Positions 30,301 to 39,430 of a stretch of 44,334 bases of DNA are shown here, piece after piece. Under the pieces are notes generated by a model. That model ran no database searches. It had not been told where the DNA came from and was given only the letters and a program-made list of their open reading frames with translations. Position 1 is the first letter of the stretch, and every line of letters starts with the position of its first letter. Source of the DNA: Akkermansia muciniphila (GTDB taxonomy: Bacteria; Verrucomicrobiota; Verrucomicrobiia; Verrucomicrobiales; DEV007); the NCBI GenBank assembly GCA_945883495.1, contig CAMCXS010000048.1, forward strand, positions 1 through 44,334, read 5' to 3'. The position numbers and the translations under genes are program-made.

Positions 30301-33101
30301 CGCGCGACCATGAGGTGCGTCTCGTTGTCCATGTCTTTGTAATTGCCGGTCCCCGCTTTGTCTTTCAGATCAAACGATAGACCGGTGCTTCCCACCCGAA
30401 GACCGTATGCCCAAGCGTCCCAGGCGTTGCCGATGAGGACACCCGTGGTGTCGGAGTTTGCGCGAGCCAATTGAAGCCCGCCGAACTCGTTGTTTCGATC
30501 CGTGGCCATGGCTCGGAAAAGGAACGAGACATAAACTTTCCCGGCGACGGAGCCTCCACCCACGGTATTCGAGGAGGCGTCGCGGAGGCCTGCGCTGGCG
30601 AAAACCCCTGCTGCCGAAACATCCATCATGGCACGAGTGTTCGACGCATCGCCTTTGACCCGCGCATGCTTGGGCGTGCTGGCGAGGTCGCCCCAGACCA
30701 ACCCACTGGCCTGAACGGTGGCGGCATCTGCAACATTCGAGGCGAACGAAGAGTTCAGTCCGCTCCAAGTGGTGGCTGTGGCGAAGCCGCTGATGGGGGT
30801 TGGCTGCCCCGGCAGGTTCCCTGTGGACGAATTCGAGAAAGGTTCGTGCAACAAGAGTGCCGGTGTCGGCGCGATGGAGAATACCACGGGCCTGCCAGAG
30901 TATTCCGGGTCAATCGTGATTTCGGTCGTGCCGTCGTCGTCAAAGTCGGCCAGACGCACTTTGGCCCGATCAGCGGGGGTGCCATCGCCAAACTGCACTA
31001 GGCGGGGTGCTTGCGTGAGGAACGGAATCAGGTTGAGAACCATCGCACCCGCGGGTTGGCCGGTGTAGGCGAACTCATATTCCCCCGTATTGCCGGTCGG
31101 CTTGATCGTGTAGGCAAAGCGGGATGTGTCGCTCAATTTGTAATGATTGACCCCGACCGTGCCCTTCTCGAACCAACTAGTCGGAATGCCTCGTCCGATG
31201 ACGACGGAACCGTCGTACGTTTCGGAAACAAGAGACGTGGTCAACATCCGAGCTTGGCTCATGCCGCTCCAGACATGGGGCGATGAACCGGTCCCCACCT
31301 TGGCCCCGGTGGTGACGCCCTGGATGTTTACACCGTAATCTTCCGGGCCGCGGACTCCTTCGAACCAACCGTACGGGCCGGTCTGCAATCCCATCATGAA
31401 GCTGAACGACTTAAAAAAAGCGTCCCGATACTTTCCGTTGCCCAGCAGAAATCCTTCGGTATACGCGCTATTGTAGCCGTTCGAATGATGATTGGCGAAG
31501 TAAACCCCGAAGTTGCCGGTCCATTGGCCGTTGACGACAAAACGGGTGTCGCCCGACTTTCGGGATAAACCGACATCGAGTGTATTGTCGATATAGGGGG
31601 CTAGCCTGTCATACGAGCCGCCCAGGAGGAACAGTTCGTACATCCTGCCGAAGAAGAAGTGCGAGTAGGCATTCGCATCGGTGAAGGGATCACTGGTGCC
31701 ACCGAGTGTGAAGTTGGAGACATTCTCCGTCAGTGTGGTGATGCTGGCGGAAATGTAGCGCTGGTTCTCCGGCTTGCTGGCCACCAATGCAAGGAGTTTA
31801 TCCTGCAGGGCGGTGTTCACTTGGTTGTATTTATTGAGCGCCCAGCTGGATTCAGTGGTATTACCCAACTTGCTGCAAAGATAGGCATACGACTTCAGGC
31901 CGAGGAGCACGGCGCAGTTGTCGACGGTGGCCCGATTGCCCGAATCGAGCGTGTTTGCCGGGACCGCAAGACCATCGGCCTGAAGCTTGGTATCGACCAG
32001 ATGATGGATCCAACCCGAGACGGTCTTGCTGCCACCGTATCCCGGATGAAGTTGCGAGAAGACGAGATCCTGCAGCAGGGCATTGGAGGGCGCGAACTTC
32101 TGGCAGAACTTGGCGTGGACCCAGACGATCTTTCCAAGCGCGTCGATGTAGTCATGGGTCACCTGCTGCGCCGGCAAATTGCGCAGCAGCGCTTCCGCTT
32201 CGTCGGGGGTGAGGGCACCCATTTCGATGGCGATCGCCAGGATGCCGTGGGCGTCGTGATCGTAGACGGTGTCGTATCCGTTCTTGCCGATGTGGATGTT
32301 GTTGCCGTCGCGAATGACCTGCATGTGGATGAAGGCGACTTTTTGCGCGTTGGTCAGATGAATGGCATCGGGGACCGAAGGAGGGATCACCGGGGAAACG
32401 AGGCGTTCTAGCTCGGTATCCCAGAAGGCCTTGAACTCAGCCTCCGCCGAATCCAGGCTCCCGGCGATTCCCTGAATCTCCGATGGACTGAGGGTATCGC
32501 TGCCGTTTCCCGAAATTCGTTCCGTTGCGGTGGCGTAATCAAGGACGATGGGGGTATTGGACGCGACCGAGTAGGTGATCGGACTCCCGCCCGCTTGGAT
32601 GGCGGCGGCATTGATCGGTGTCAGTTGTGACGGAGGCGCGATATTGACCGATGCCGTGGCGTTGGCCAGGGATCCGGAATAGGTGAGCTGCACCCGTGCA
32701 TAAACGAGCACGAAGTCGCCATTGTACTCGCCGATCGAGGTGATCGGCTTGGGATAGCAGAAGAATTTGATCTTTACTTTGAAGTTGGGGATGTCGAATT
32801 CGTGGATCGAACTGGGATAGTAGCCTTGATCGTAGCTCCACTGGATGCGGCTGGTGCTTTGGTCGAACAAACCGAAGTCATCGACTCGGATGTTATTGGC
32901 CTGGAGCAACATTCGTCCCCGTTCATCAATGAGCGCGGCTTTGCTCTGTGCCTTGTGCCCGATGACCGTCACCAGTGAGCTACCTTGGATCGATGGAGCG
33001 TAAGAGCTTGTGCCTGCGGACCCTGGGTAGGATAAGACATTCGGCGTCGACGCGATCGCGAGCATCAGGCCGGCCAGGGCAGTCTGGATTCTGAAAGTCA
33101 T
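27315..33101 (-). CDS. Giant secreted multidomain carbohydrate-active protein
   Basis: A 1928-residue protein with signal peptide MTFRIQTALAGLMLAIAS; an ATG 30 bp upstream adds a hydrophilic stretch and was rejected. The N-terminal ~720 residues look like a beta-sandwich followed by an alpha/alpha-barrel (six-hairpin) glycosidase-like domain (YDTVYDHDAHGILA, ANHHSNGYNSAYTEGF, GPYGWFEGVRGPEDYG). Around 740-1000 is a LamG-like beta-sandwich (VYVSFLFRA, FDRLFLRGGN), then another beta-sandwich, and around 1385-1670 a second helical-barrel region (YRATGD-like repeats, GYYSGSTHYTSVIYIAKS). The C-terminus carries DDADPDGDGVDNRLEFLLEGRDP, a calcium-binding-like segment frequent in Verrucomicrobia. 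No glycosidase family could be assigned with confidence. It starts 39 bp behind the GH43-GH31 gene, so they are probably one transcript and attack the same polysaccharide. Confidence 0.8.
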   Translation of the reverse strand: MTFRIQTALAGLMLAIASTPNVLSYPGSAGTSSYAPSIQGSSLVTVIGHKAQSKAALIDERGRMLLQANNIRVDDFGLFDQSTSRIQWSYDQGYYPSSIHEFDIPNFKVKIKFFCYPKPITSIGEYNGDFVLVYARVQLTYSGSLANATASVNIAPPSQLTPINAAAIQAGGSPITYSVASNTPIVLDYATATERISGNGSDTLSPSEIQGIAGSLDSAEAEFKAFWDTELERLVSPVIPPSVPDAIHLTNAQKVAFIHMQVIRDGNNIHIGKNGYDTVYDHDAHGILAIAIEMGALTPDEAEALLRNLPAQQVTHDYIDALGKIVWVHAKFCQKFAPSNALLQDLVFSQLHPGYGGSKTVSGWIHHLVDTKLQADGLAVPANTLDSGNRATVDNCAVLLGLKSYAYLCSKLGNTTESSWALNKYNQVNTALQDKLLALVASKPENQRYISASITTLTENVSNFTLGGTSDPFTDANAYSHFFFGRMYELFLLGGSYDRLAPYIDNTLDVGLSRKSGDTRFVVNGQWTGNFGVYFANHHSNGYNSAYTEGFLLGNGKYRDAFFKSFSFMMGLQTGPYGWFEGVRGPEDYGVNIQGVTTGAKVGTGSSPHVWSGMSQARMLTTSLVSETYDGSVVIGRGIPTSWFEKGTVGVNHYKLSDTSRFAYTIKPTGNTGEYEFAYTGQPAGAMVLNLIPFLTQAPRLVQFGDGTPADRAKVRLADFDDDGTTEITIDPEYSGRPVVFSIAPTPALLLHEPFSNSSTGNLPGQPTPISGFATATTWSGLNSSFASNVADAATVQASGLVWGDLASTPKHARVKGDASNTRAMMDVSAAGVFASAGLRDASSNTVGGGSVAGKVYVSFLFRAMATDRNNEFGGLQLARANSDTTGVLIGNAWDAWAYGLRVGSTGLSFDLKDKAGTGNYKDMDNETHLMVARIEFKANASDVITVWMDPELGLPETSQNLSGVYTATATGDFSFDRLFLRGGNATRQFEYDEIRMGTSWNDVTPLSDTALASDTLKASLRADGSLSRILAKRDGAWEEIPFRDDGLRGPTWQVTTGSTSQTVTMVRDGVSPSFTGSSGGRIFKLSYQLDAEGLRLTARAENPTSSAWTPDRASICLGINSYMDAYPAWNDRYFPTLLRCEKTHFWGYFMSPLGKILGCTVADPVASWHHDYESGQHRIRTSFLDLFQSGRLPERHPQGSSTLPAGQAREWRLSLFDLPSLESAPAALASASAAPLIQANRYQGEPGETVTFTVHGQVTSLAANGTPLSLAGVGADRSAATWTFPATFGEHKVIATDADGQISECRLVTRRPLSWYLTQARTEAIRKPQKASSHTESWYGLFSGYLARRHFPDASSDAAIEAKFNEIFPLMYNSTTSVPTSDQNRIQNHSSMAGVLVDRYQATGDVTSLVRAAAICDFLLTKQGSDGGYYSGSTHYTSVIYIAKSIMEVMREEKRLADAGDATWQARYDRHYQSVKRAMDDLVNRGANVQTEGQQTYEDGMISCSYTQLAEFALLQTVPAERERYANAAIALAQGHQCLSQKLIPDGLMNGGSLRFWEAQYDVLTRAANMMNSPHGWSAWRLYGLCSLYELTGDPAYLRDAMSGLGSCLQTIDPVSGELRWSFIVDPSVAAGVFTEFSSSPGKGRCVPTTVGEQYLPMISGWYRAPANTKVTGYWGGKSNGTGLSAGETWPPNWITSGVQGGDGGCCDNDVHEIFKCLEEIALTSTYLVLGAEGSVETWNGSAEMVGNTLVLTPAEAVVNRVHVNRRGGAAHRLAVRFGDQLIDPPSEASAWVEKPSGESPYHLWRKERFGSDYALTPAAMDDADPDGDGVDNRLEFLLEGRDPTQFDEEPKLVRLGGPDEGWFEFSIDRNPEALPEQVRIRVSSDLVHWDEVTPSVNAELVVIEDSASRHAIKIHSTSGLFLTVAK

Positions 33102-33140
33102 AAAGGGATAAGGCTGCGGACGGGGGGGCACAAAGGTGAA

Positions 33141-36100
33141 TCAGGGGGCTTGGCTCAACGTCGCCCGAACGCGGAGCAGTGCTCCTGGCCAAGATGTTGG
33201 CATGGAGAACTCGGTGACGCTGGCCGTGGCGGTTCGCTCGGCGATGGCGATCCAAGTCCGGGCGGGGGTCTCCTGCCATTGCTCGATCTCATAGACGTTG
33301 CCGCTGACGCTCGGCCAGCGAATGCGAAAGGTAGCCAGCTCACCGGAGACGATTTCGGCGGTGACGGTGACCCGGGAGGTGGCGCTGGTTGCTGTGGTTC
33401 CGAATGCGACTTCCATGAAATCGCTTTGGCCATCGTGGTCGCTGTCCGTCAGATCGATGCTGGTGCCGAGGGCGGATTCCCGCAGGTCGTCGAGACCGTC
33501 GGCATCGCTGTCCAGCAGGGTCGCGCTGGCGACGATCTTATGAGCGCCGCCGTTGTCGATGTAGCGGATGAGGAGCTGATGGGTGGCGGAAGACCAGAAC
33601 CAGCCGGAGTTCATTGAGTTGAGGGCGACCTCGGAGGCGGCTTCCGGGACGATGGAGCTTCCGTTGAGAACCATGATGGGACGCTGGGTCCAGCGGTGGG
33701 CGCGCAGCACGGTGGCACGGGGCAGAACTGGCGAGTAGAGCGCCGAATTCCCCAGGTTCACCGGGTCTTGCGTGAAGCGCAGCGTGTTGTCTTGCGGCCA
33801 GGAGCAGGAGAACGTGGTGAGGCTGTGCGCGTTCTGGAGCTGGTGCTGGCGGGTGACACCATCGTCCTCATAGAGGCTGTAGGAGGTGGGCGTGGAGCCT
33901 GGATAGAGGTCCAATGTCAGCGGATCGAGAGGCATTTCATCCGCGTAAGAAATCTCGGGACCGGTGGGAATGATGGCCCCCTCTTTCACGAAGACGGGGA
34001 TCTGGTCCAACGTGGCGGTGACGGAGATGGTTTGGCCACCTGTGTAGGAGACAGCCGGATTGAAGAAGTCATACCATTTCCCCTCCGGCAGCCAGACGGA
34101 GACGTTGGTGGTGGTGGTGGCCAGAGCGGGAGCCACAAGCAGCCAGTCGCCGAAATAGTATTGGTTCTCCCGTGTCCATGCCTGGGGGATCTGCGGATGC
34201 TCAAGTGCCATGGCACGCATCATCGGGATGCCATGGGCGGAACCCTGCCAGGCCGTAGTATAGATGTAGGGGAAAAGGCGGTAGCGGATCTTGAGATAGC
34301 GGCGGAGGTTTTCCTGCGCTTGCGAGCCGTAGAGCCACGGCTCGCGGCCATCGTGACCGTGGGCGCGCATGAGGCCGTTGAAGGCACCAAACTGCGCAAC
34401 CCAGCGGATGTAGAGGGCGTCCGAAGGCTTGGTGAAGAAACCGCCGAGATCGTTCGACGACCACGGGTAGCCGGAGAGACCGAGCGCGAGTGTGCCGCAG
34501 ATTTGCTCTCCCATCTCGGTGATGGTGTTGTCGATGTCTCCGGACCAGGTGGAGGCGAAATGATGGTTCGCGAATCCGCCGCGGGTGATGAACATCGGGC
34601 GCTGGGCCGTGGTTTCCTGAAGCCAGCGTTCATGCACGACTCTAGCGGAGCGGTTGGCCATAAGGTTATCCCCCGTCACGTCGAACTCGTCTGGCCAGAA
34701 CCAGTCGCCATAGCCCGGCTGGATGACGATGGTCCAATGCGCCTGCCACCAGTTTTCCGCGACAGTGGGGTTGGTGAAATTGCCGCTGCCTGCTTCGGGA
34801 GTGCCGTGGTTGTTATGCAGGCCGATGTGGAACCCGAGACTGCGAGATTCCGCAAACATCCCCGGCAGATTGGGAAAACGCGCTGAGTCCCACCGGTGGT
34901 TGTTGAATTTTCCCCCACGCCAGCCGAAGTCGAAGACATAACAGTCCGTGGGGTAATCCTCGTTGCGCAGCCGGTTGATCCACTGGGAAAACTCGGCCTG
35001 GGTGGCGTTGTCGTTGCCGTATTTGGAGAGCATGAAGCCATAGGCCCATTTCGGGAAAAGGTTCATCCGTCCGGTCAGTTCTGAATAACGGCCGAGCACT
35101 TGTTTGAAGTCTCCGGCCATGTACCAGTAATCGAGGAAGTGGTCGGTCCGGAAACCGCCTGCCGAATCGAAGGCGGTGTTCTTCTCGACGGTATTGAGGA
35201 ACACGCCATAGCCGGCCGTGCTCATGAAAAACGGCACGCATGTGCGGCCATGGGTGACGGTGAATTGATCATAGCCCGCGCTCTTGTTCAGCGGGCGCGA
35301 GCGGCCGTGGTCGCCGCTGCCAAAGCCAAATCGCGCGTGGCTACCGCCGTTTTCCACGCGAAGCACCCCGCGTTGGTTCCGCTCCGAATACATCCCCTCA
35401 TCGTCGGCATCCTTGGCAATAAGGCTGGTGTTCGCCTCATCATACATCTGGATCCGGAACGGGCTCTTCTGCACCCGGATGGTCATGGCCGCGGTGTGGA
35501 TGCCGATGTAGTCGCCATGGTCCTGAAGGGAGTGAGCCACCGGTGCCCAATCGAATTTCTGGACCATGAAATAGTCCGGGTGATCCGCAGCGCGGTAGAG
35601 GCCGTCCGGAGAATATTGGACCCGTGCCATGTCTGCCGTATTGAGCGTGATCCGGGTCTGCGCCCCGTTGGCGTGATCAAAGGTAAGCTCGTTGCCCGCT
35701 GCGGCGTGTGACAGGTAGTCCGCCACGCCGATCCGCGCCTGCAATTGAGCGGCGAAGGAGATCCCCAGGTCCGGTGAATTCTGCGCATCGCTCAGGACGC
35801 GGACGGAGCCTTGATAGGCGGGTTTGGCGATGGCGGGTTGGATGCCGACGAGGAGCTGCAGTTGATCGTTTGCCGCTCGCGAGAGCGTCAGAGGATAGCG
35901 GGTCGGGTCGGCGGGATCGAACTCCAGATCATTGAGAAACGCGCGCACCGTGAAGTCGCCCAGCGAGTTCAAGTCCAGCCCGGAAACGGTGACTTCCGCA
36001 TTCGCAGCGCCAACGGCGGAAACCGCGACCGTGCGGCTCTGGGGCACGCCGAGGGCGACTGAACCGAAGTCCACCGTGTCCTGGGAGGCGGCGATGCCGG

Positions 36101-39086
36101 AGGTGCCGGTGATCCACTTCTGCGAGAGGTATCCCTCGACGAAGAAACGATTGCTGCTGGCAATGTCCTGATTGTAAACCAACACCTCGGCGATCTGGCC
36201 CTCGTAAGGATCAGTAGTCGCATTGCTCCGGCCGTTGTTGCCGAGGTCAAAACGATTCAACAGTGGCAGGGGAACCGAAGTGGTGGTGGAGGCCACTTCG
36301 GTTCCATCCACATAAAGCCGTGCCTGGCTGCTGCTGATGAAACGGGCGGTGACGACGTGCAGTTGATCGTCGTTGAAGGCGGCGGTCGAGGGAGTCTCGA
36401 CCCACGTGGTGTTGCGGCGGAACAGGCTGAGCCGGCCCGGACCACCGGTGCCTTCGGAGACAAAGCGGATACCAGCCATTTTGTCGGAGCTGGCACTGTC
36501 CACCATGGAGAAGATCACCGCATTTCTTGCGGTGGTGGATCGAACCACCGCGAACACCGTAAAGGGATAGGCTGCTACTGGGGAGGCGGACCGCCTCAGG
36601 TAATCGGCACCATTGAAATCCGTGGGCTGGAACCCCACCACCGGGAGGCCTCCGAAACCCGGACCGGGTTGGATATAGGTCGGCGTGCCCGTGGTTTGAT
36701 CAAGGTGGAGGTCGTTTCCGGAAAGGTCCTTCCAACTGGAAACCGTCTGGCCATCCAGCAACGTGGCATTTCCCTGCGCATCGATGTTGGCGCTGTCGAA
36801 GTGGAGCTTCAACCCGGAAGCCAGGGAGAAGGGCTCCGCGTCGAGGAACTGAAGCATGATTTTGTCGATGCTGATGCCATCGTCGAGCCAGCCGAGCGAG
36901 AGGGTGTGCGAGCCGGCGGGCAGCTGGGATTCTCCGAGGTAGTTCCAGAGGAAATCCAGGGGATGTTGTTGGAGGCGGACAGTCGTCCACGAGTCGTTGT
37001 TTTCGCGGAAATGAAGGTCGTCGTCGTCAGAGTCCGCGGCGTGGGCCAGTACCCAGTAGCGCACGCGGGTGCTCGAAGCCGTGGTGGTGAACGGGTAGTT
37101 GCAGAGCCCGGTGGCGGGCGTGGTGGTTTGGTAGCCGGTGGATTCCGGAATGCGGATGCTCGTGGCACCGGGACCGGCACCGGCGGCTTCCACGGCGAAG
37201 GGGGCGAACGATGGCAGGCTGGCGGCGGTTTCGGCCTCGATGATTTGCTGGCTGTCGAACCTGGGATTGCGCTCCGTCCGCAGGTGCCAACGCTGGTTTT
37301 CTCCGTTGTTGGCGGAATATTGGATGACCGCCGCACCTTCGTTGCGCGAGCCGTCCGAAACATCGGCGATGCGGGAACTGCCCGTGTTGCGCAAAGTGAA
37401 GGCACCGCCGGGCGTGGGGAGCAACTGCCAGCGGCTGAAGGCATCTTGCGGGGAAGAACTGAGCGCGATGGCCGCCCCATCGGCGATCGAGGGACCGGCG
37501 ATGCCGACCCAGCCGCTGCCGTCGGCACGGGTGAGGTGGTGGCTGCAGTCGGCCTGCGGGTTGAGCTGCCAAGTTTGGCCGGGCTGTGCTCCCCACGTGA
37601 ATTGTTTCAGGGGAGCGATGCCGGGTGTCTCGGTGAAATCCTTGCCGCTGTGCGAGCTGATGATGCGGCTGAGTCCGGAGGGAGTGGCGGCGAGGCTTTG
37701 GGAATCCCGGCTGGAAAAGGCATCCACGATGATCTCGGTGCCGCTGGAGGATGCGTTCTTGGTGCCAGCGACGCGGACGGTCACGGTGTGGGTACCGCGG
37801 GTGAGCAATGACGATTGATAGAGTTCGACGTTGTAGGCTGCGGTAGACTGGTAGCAGTCGATGGTGGTGAGCGACACCCCGTTCAGGAGGATTTCCATTC
37901 TGCCCAGGTCGTTGCGCCGGAAACCATGGACGCGGAACTGATCGCCATAAAAGGTGAAGCTGGCCTGGGCTCCGGTGGTCTCGCTGTAATGTTCGGATTG
38001 GGCGAAACCGGTATTCCCGAAGTAGCTGCTCCATCCGGCGGAGTAGCTGATGCGGCTGGAGCGGTTGTCGATCTTCTCCCAGCCACCGAAGCCCGACGCC
38101 AGGTAGCCGCTTTCCGTGTCCACGGTGACGTGTTCGGCGTCTTCCATGGTCATGATCGAGTCCGTGGGGAAATGCAAGGGCAGGAAGACATAGTGCGAGA
38201 AGCCGGTGTAGTCTCCCCAGGCGCGGGCCCAACGGTCGCCGATGTAGAGGTATTCATTCCCCGCAGTTCCCGGAATGGTGAGCACATAAGCGGACTGGGA
38301 GCGATAGGTGGTGTTGTTGCCCAGGTTGGCGGGAGTGCTCCAGGTGCCGGTGAGGCTGGTGGCGGTGGCGTATTTCGCTTGGTTCGGACTCCAGCCGGTG
38401 GTGCCGGAGCCGATGATGAAATAGCGGCCGTTGCGTTTGAAAAGACAGGGCGACTCGCGCGAAAGACCGGGCGAGATGACCTTCACGAGGCTGGCGACGT
38501 TGAGGAAGTCCGAGGTGAGCCGATAGAGGTTCAGGTCGGCGTTGTTGTTCGCCGCAGAGAGGAAATAGCCGGCACCGTCATCGTCCACGAAGAGGGTGCA
38601 GTCGCGGGACATGTGGGTGCCCAGAGGACGGAAGCTGCCGTGGTAAATGTAGTTTCCGTCGATCGTATCACATGAGGCGACGGCGGCGCGCGCTTCACTG
38701 TAGTGGCTCCCCCACTCCTTGTGCATCCACATCACGAAGCGCTTCGTGATGGGGTTGTAGATCACCTTCGGCCGCTCGATCTTGGAATAGTCGAGATCCA
38801 CATCGTCATTGGACCGCAGCACATGATTGCGGAACTCCCAATCCCGGAGGTTCGTGGAGCGGTAACATGAAACCGCGTGGAAGGAATCGTCCCCGTTGTA
38901 GTTCCGATTCTCTCCGAACCAGTAATAATAGTCGCCGGAGCGGATCAGCCCGCCCCCGTGGGCATGTACGAAGTTTCCGTTGTCATCCAGCAAGGGATGG
39001 CCACTATCCACCGTGACCGGAGCCGCGATCAAGCGGCTGGCAAAGACGAGCGTGGCCAGGAGAAATCGGATTCCACGTCGTCTCAT
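33141..39086 (-). CDS. Secreted GH43-GH31 fusion with several carbohydrate-binding modules
   Basis: A 1981-residue protein with a signal peptide (RFLLATLVFASRLIAA). Approximate order: GH43 propeller 24-330, with HAHGGG (41-46) and DYYYWFGENR as in exo-beta-1,3-galactanases (GH43_24); a beta-sandwich 335-455; ricin-type lectin-like segment 515-615 (QNxRW-type ENQRWHLR); CBM35/6-like segment 625-760; LamG-like domain 765-985; GH31 alpha-glycosidase ~1140-1850. In the GH31 part Asp1466 (WFWPDEFD) fits the nucleophile and Asp1517 (TWSGDID) the acid/base. The C-terminus has two DxDxDG-type calcium-binding-like runs (DSDADGLDD, DSDHDGQSD). Two glycosidases of different families in one chain suggest removal of both beta-galactosyl backbone and alpha-linked side-chain sugars; the substrate is inferred. 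It is divergent from the GH2 gene. Confidence 0.88.
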   Translation of the reverse strand: MRRRGIRFLLATLVFASRLIAAPVTVDSGHPLLDDNGNFVHAHGGGLIRSGDYYYWFGENRNYNGDDSFHAVSCYRSTNLRDWEFRNHVLRSNDDVDLDYSKIERPKVIYNPITKRFVMWMHKEWGSHYSEARAAVASCDTIDGNYIYHGSFRPLGTHMSRDCTLFVDDDGAGYFLSAANNNADLNLYRLTSDFLNVASLVKVISPGLSRESPCLFKRNGRYFIIGSGTTGWSPNQAKYATATSLTGTWSTPANLGNNTTYRSQSAYVLTIPGTAGNEYLYIGDRWARAWGDYTGFSHYVFLPLHFPTDSIMTMEDAEHVTVDTESGYLASGFGGWEKIDNRSSRISYSAGWSSYFGNTGFAQSEHYSETTGAQASFTFYGDQFRVHGFRRNDLGRMEILLNGVSLTTIDCYQSTAAYNVELYQSSLLTRGTHTVTVRVAGTKNASSSGTEIIVDAFSSRDSQSLAATPSGLSRIISSHSGKDFTETPGIAPLKQFTWGAQPGQTWQLNPQADCSHHLTRADGSGWVGIAGPSIADGAAIALSSSPQDAFSRWQLLPTPGGAFTLRNTGSSRIADVSDGSRNEGAAVIQYSANNGENQRWHLRTERNPRFDSQQIIEAETAASLPSFAPFAVEAAGAGPGATSIRIPESTGYQTTTPATGLCNYPFTTTASSTRVRYWVLAHAADSDDDDLHFRENNDSWTTVRLQQHPLDFLWNYLGESQLPAGSHTLSLGWLDDGISIDKIMLQFLDAEPFSLASGLKLHFDSANIDAQGNATLLDGQTVSSWKDLSGNDLHLDQTTGTPTYIQPGPGFGGLPVVGFQPTDFNGADYLRRSASPVAAYPFTVFAVVRSTTARNAVIFSMVDSASSDKMAGIRFVSEGTGGPGRLSLFRRNTTWVETPSTAAFNDDQLHVVTARFISSSQARLYVDGTEVASTTTSVPLPLLNRFDLGNNGRSNATTDPYEGQIAEVLVYNQDIASSNRFFVEGYLSQKWITGTSGIAASQDTVDFGSVALGVPQSRTVAVSAVGAANAEVTVSGLDLNSLGDFTVRAFLNDLEFDPADPTRYPLTLSRAANDQLQLLVGIQPAIAKPAYQGSVRVLSDAQNSPDLGISFAAQLQARIGVADYLSHAAAGNELTFDHANGAQTRITLNTADMARVQYSPDGLYRAADHPDYFMVQKFDWAPVAHSLQDHGDYIGIHTAAMTIRVQKSPFRIQMYDEANTSLIAKDADDEGMYSERNQRGVLRVENGGSHARFGFGSGDHGRSRPLNKSAGYDQFTVTHGRTCVPFFMSTAGYGVFLNTVEKNTAFDSAGGFRTDHFLDYWYMAGDFKQVLGRYSELTGRMNLFPKWAYGFMLSKYGNDNATQAEFSQWINRLRNEDYPTDCYVFDFGWRGGKFNNHRWDSARFPNLPGMFAESRSLGFHIGLHNNHGTPEAGSGNFTNPTVAENWWQAHWTIVIQPGYGDWFWPDEFDVTGDNLMANRSARVVHERWLQETTAQRPMFITRGGFANHHFASTWSGDIDNTITEMGEQICGTLALGLSGYPWSSNDLGGFFTKPSDALYIRWVAQFGAFNGLMRAHGHDGREPWLYGSQAQENLRRYLKIRYRLFPYIYTTAWQGSAHGIPMMRAMALEHPQIPQAWTRENQYYFGDWLLVAPALATTTTNVSVWLPEGKWYDFFNPAVSYTGGQTISVTATLDQIPVFVKEGAIIPTGPEISYADEMPLDPLTLDLYPGSTPTSYSLYEDDGVTRQHQLQNAHSLTTFSCSWPQDNTLRFTQDPVNLGNSALYSPVLPRATVLRAHRWTQRPIMVLNGSSIVPEAASEVALNSMNSGWFWSSATHQLLIRYIDNGGAHKIVASATLLDSDADGLDDLRESALGTSIDLTDSDHDGQSDFMEVAFGTTATSATSRVTVTAEIVSGELATFRIRWPSVSGNVYEIEQWQETPARTWIAIAERTATASVTEFSMPTSWPGALLRVRATLSQAP

Positions 39087-39238
39087 CGTGGACCGAAGTA
39101 GGGCGGATGCTGGCAGGCGTTCCAGGAGTTGCCGTAGGCCCCGAATGGATGACCGCTCCGTGACGGAACGGCTTCGTACATAGTCAGTGCGGCCCGGGAA
39201 ACCTGCCCCAGGAGAAGGAAGCAGACCGTAGCTCCTCC

Positions 39239-39256
39239 GCTGAAAATCATTTCAGC
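39239..39256. promoter_or_regulatory. 18-bp perfect palindrome, candidate operator
   Basis: GCTGAAA-ATCA-TTTCAGC is a perfect 7+4+7 inverted repeat located 153 bp from the GH43-GH31 start and 175 bp from the GH2 start, inside their 344-bp divergent promoter region (39087-39430). Size and TGAAA..TTTCA half-sites resemble operators of LacI/GntR-type sugar regulators (resemblance only). No regulator gene is adjacent. A second imperfect hairpin, CCGCTCCG-TGA-CGGAACGG, lies near 39150. No other feature is visible in the region. Confidence 0.5.
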
Positions 39257-39430
39257 ATCTATCGAAAGGGGCCAGGAGGGTCAAACGCGCGAACGTGACG
39301 AAATCTTCACCAGCGGCAAATGGAGGGAAAACAGAAGCTCGGATAGGGGCACCACCCTGCGGCAAGGACTCGCCCGTACATCCGGGAATGCAACGACCTG
39401 TCCGGGATTTCCACGCCGCCTCTAGCATCC

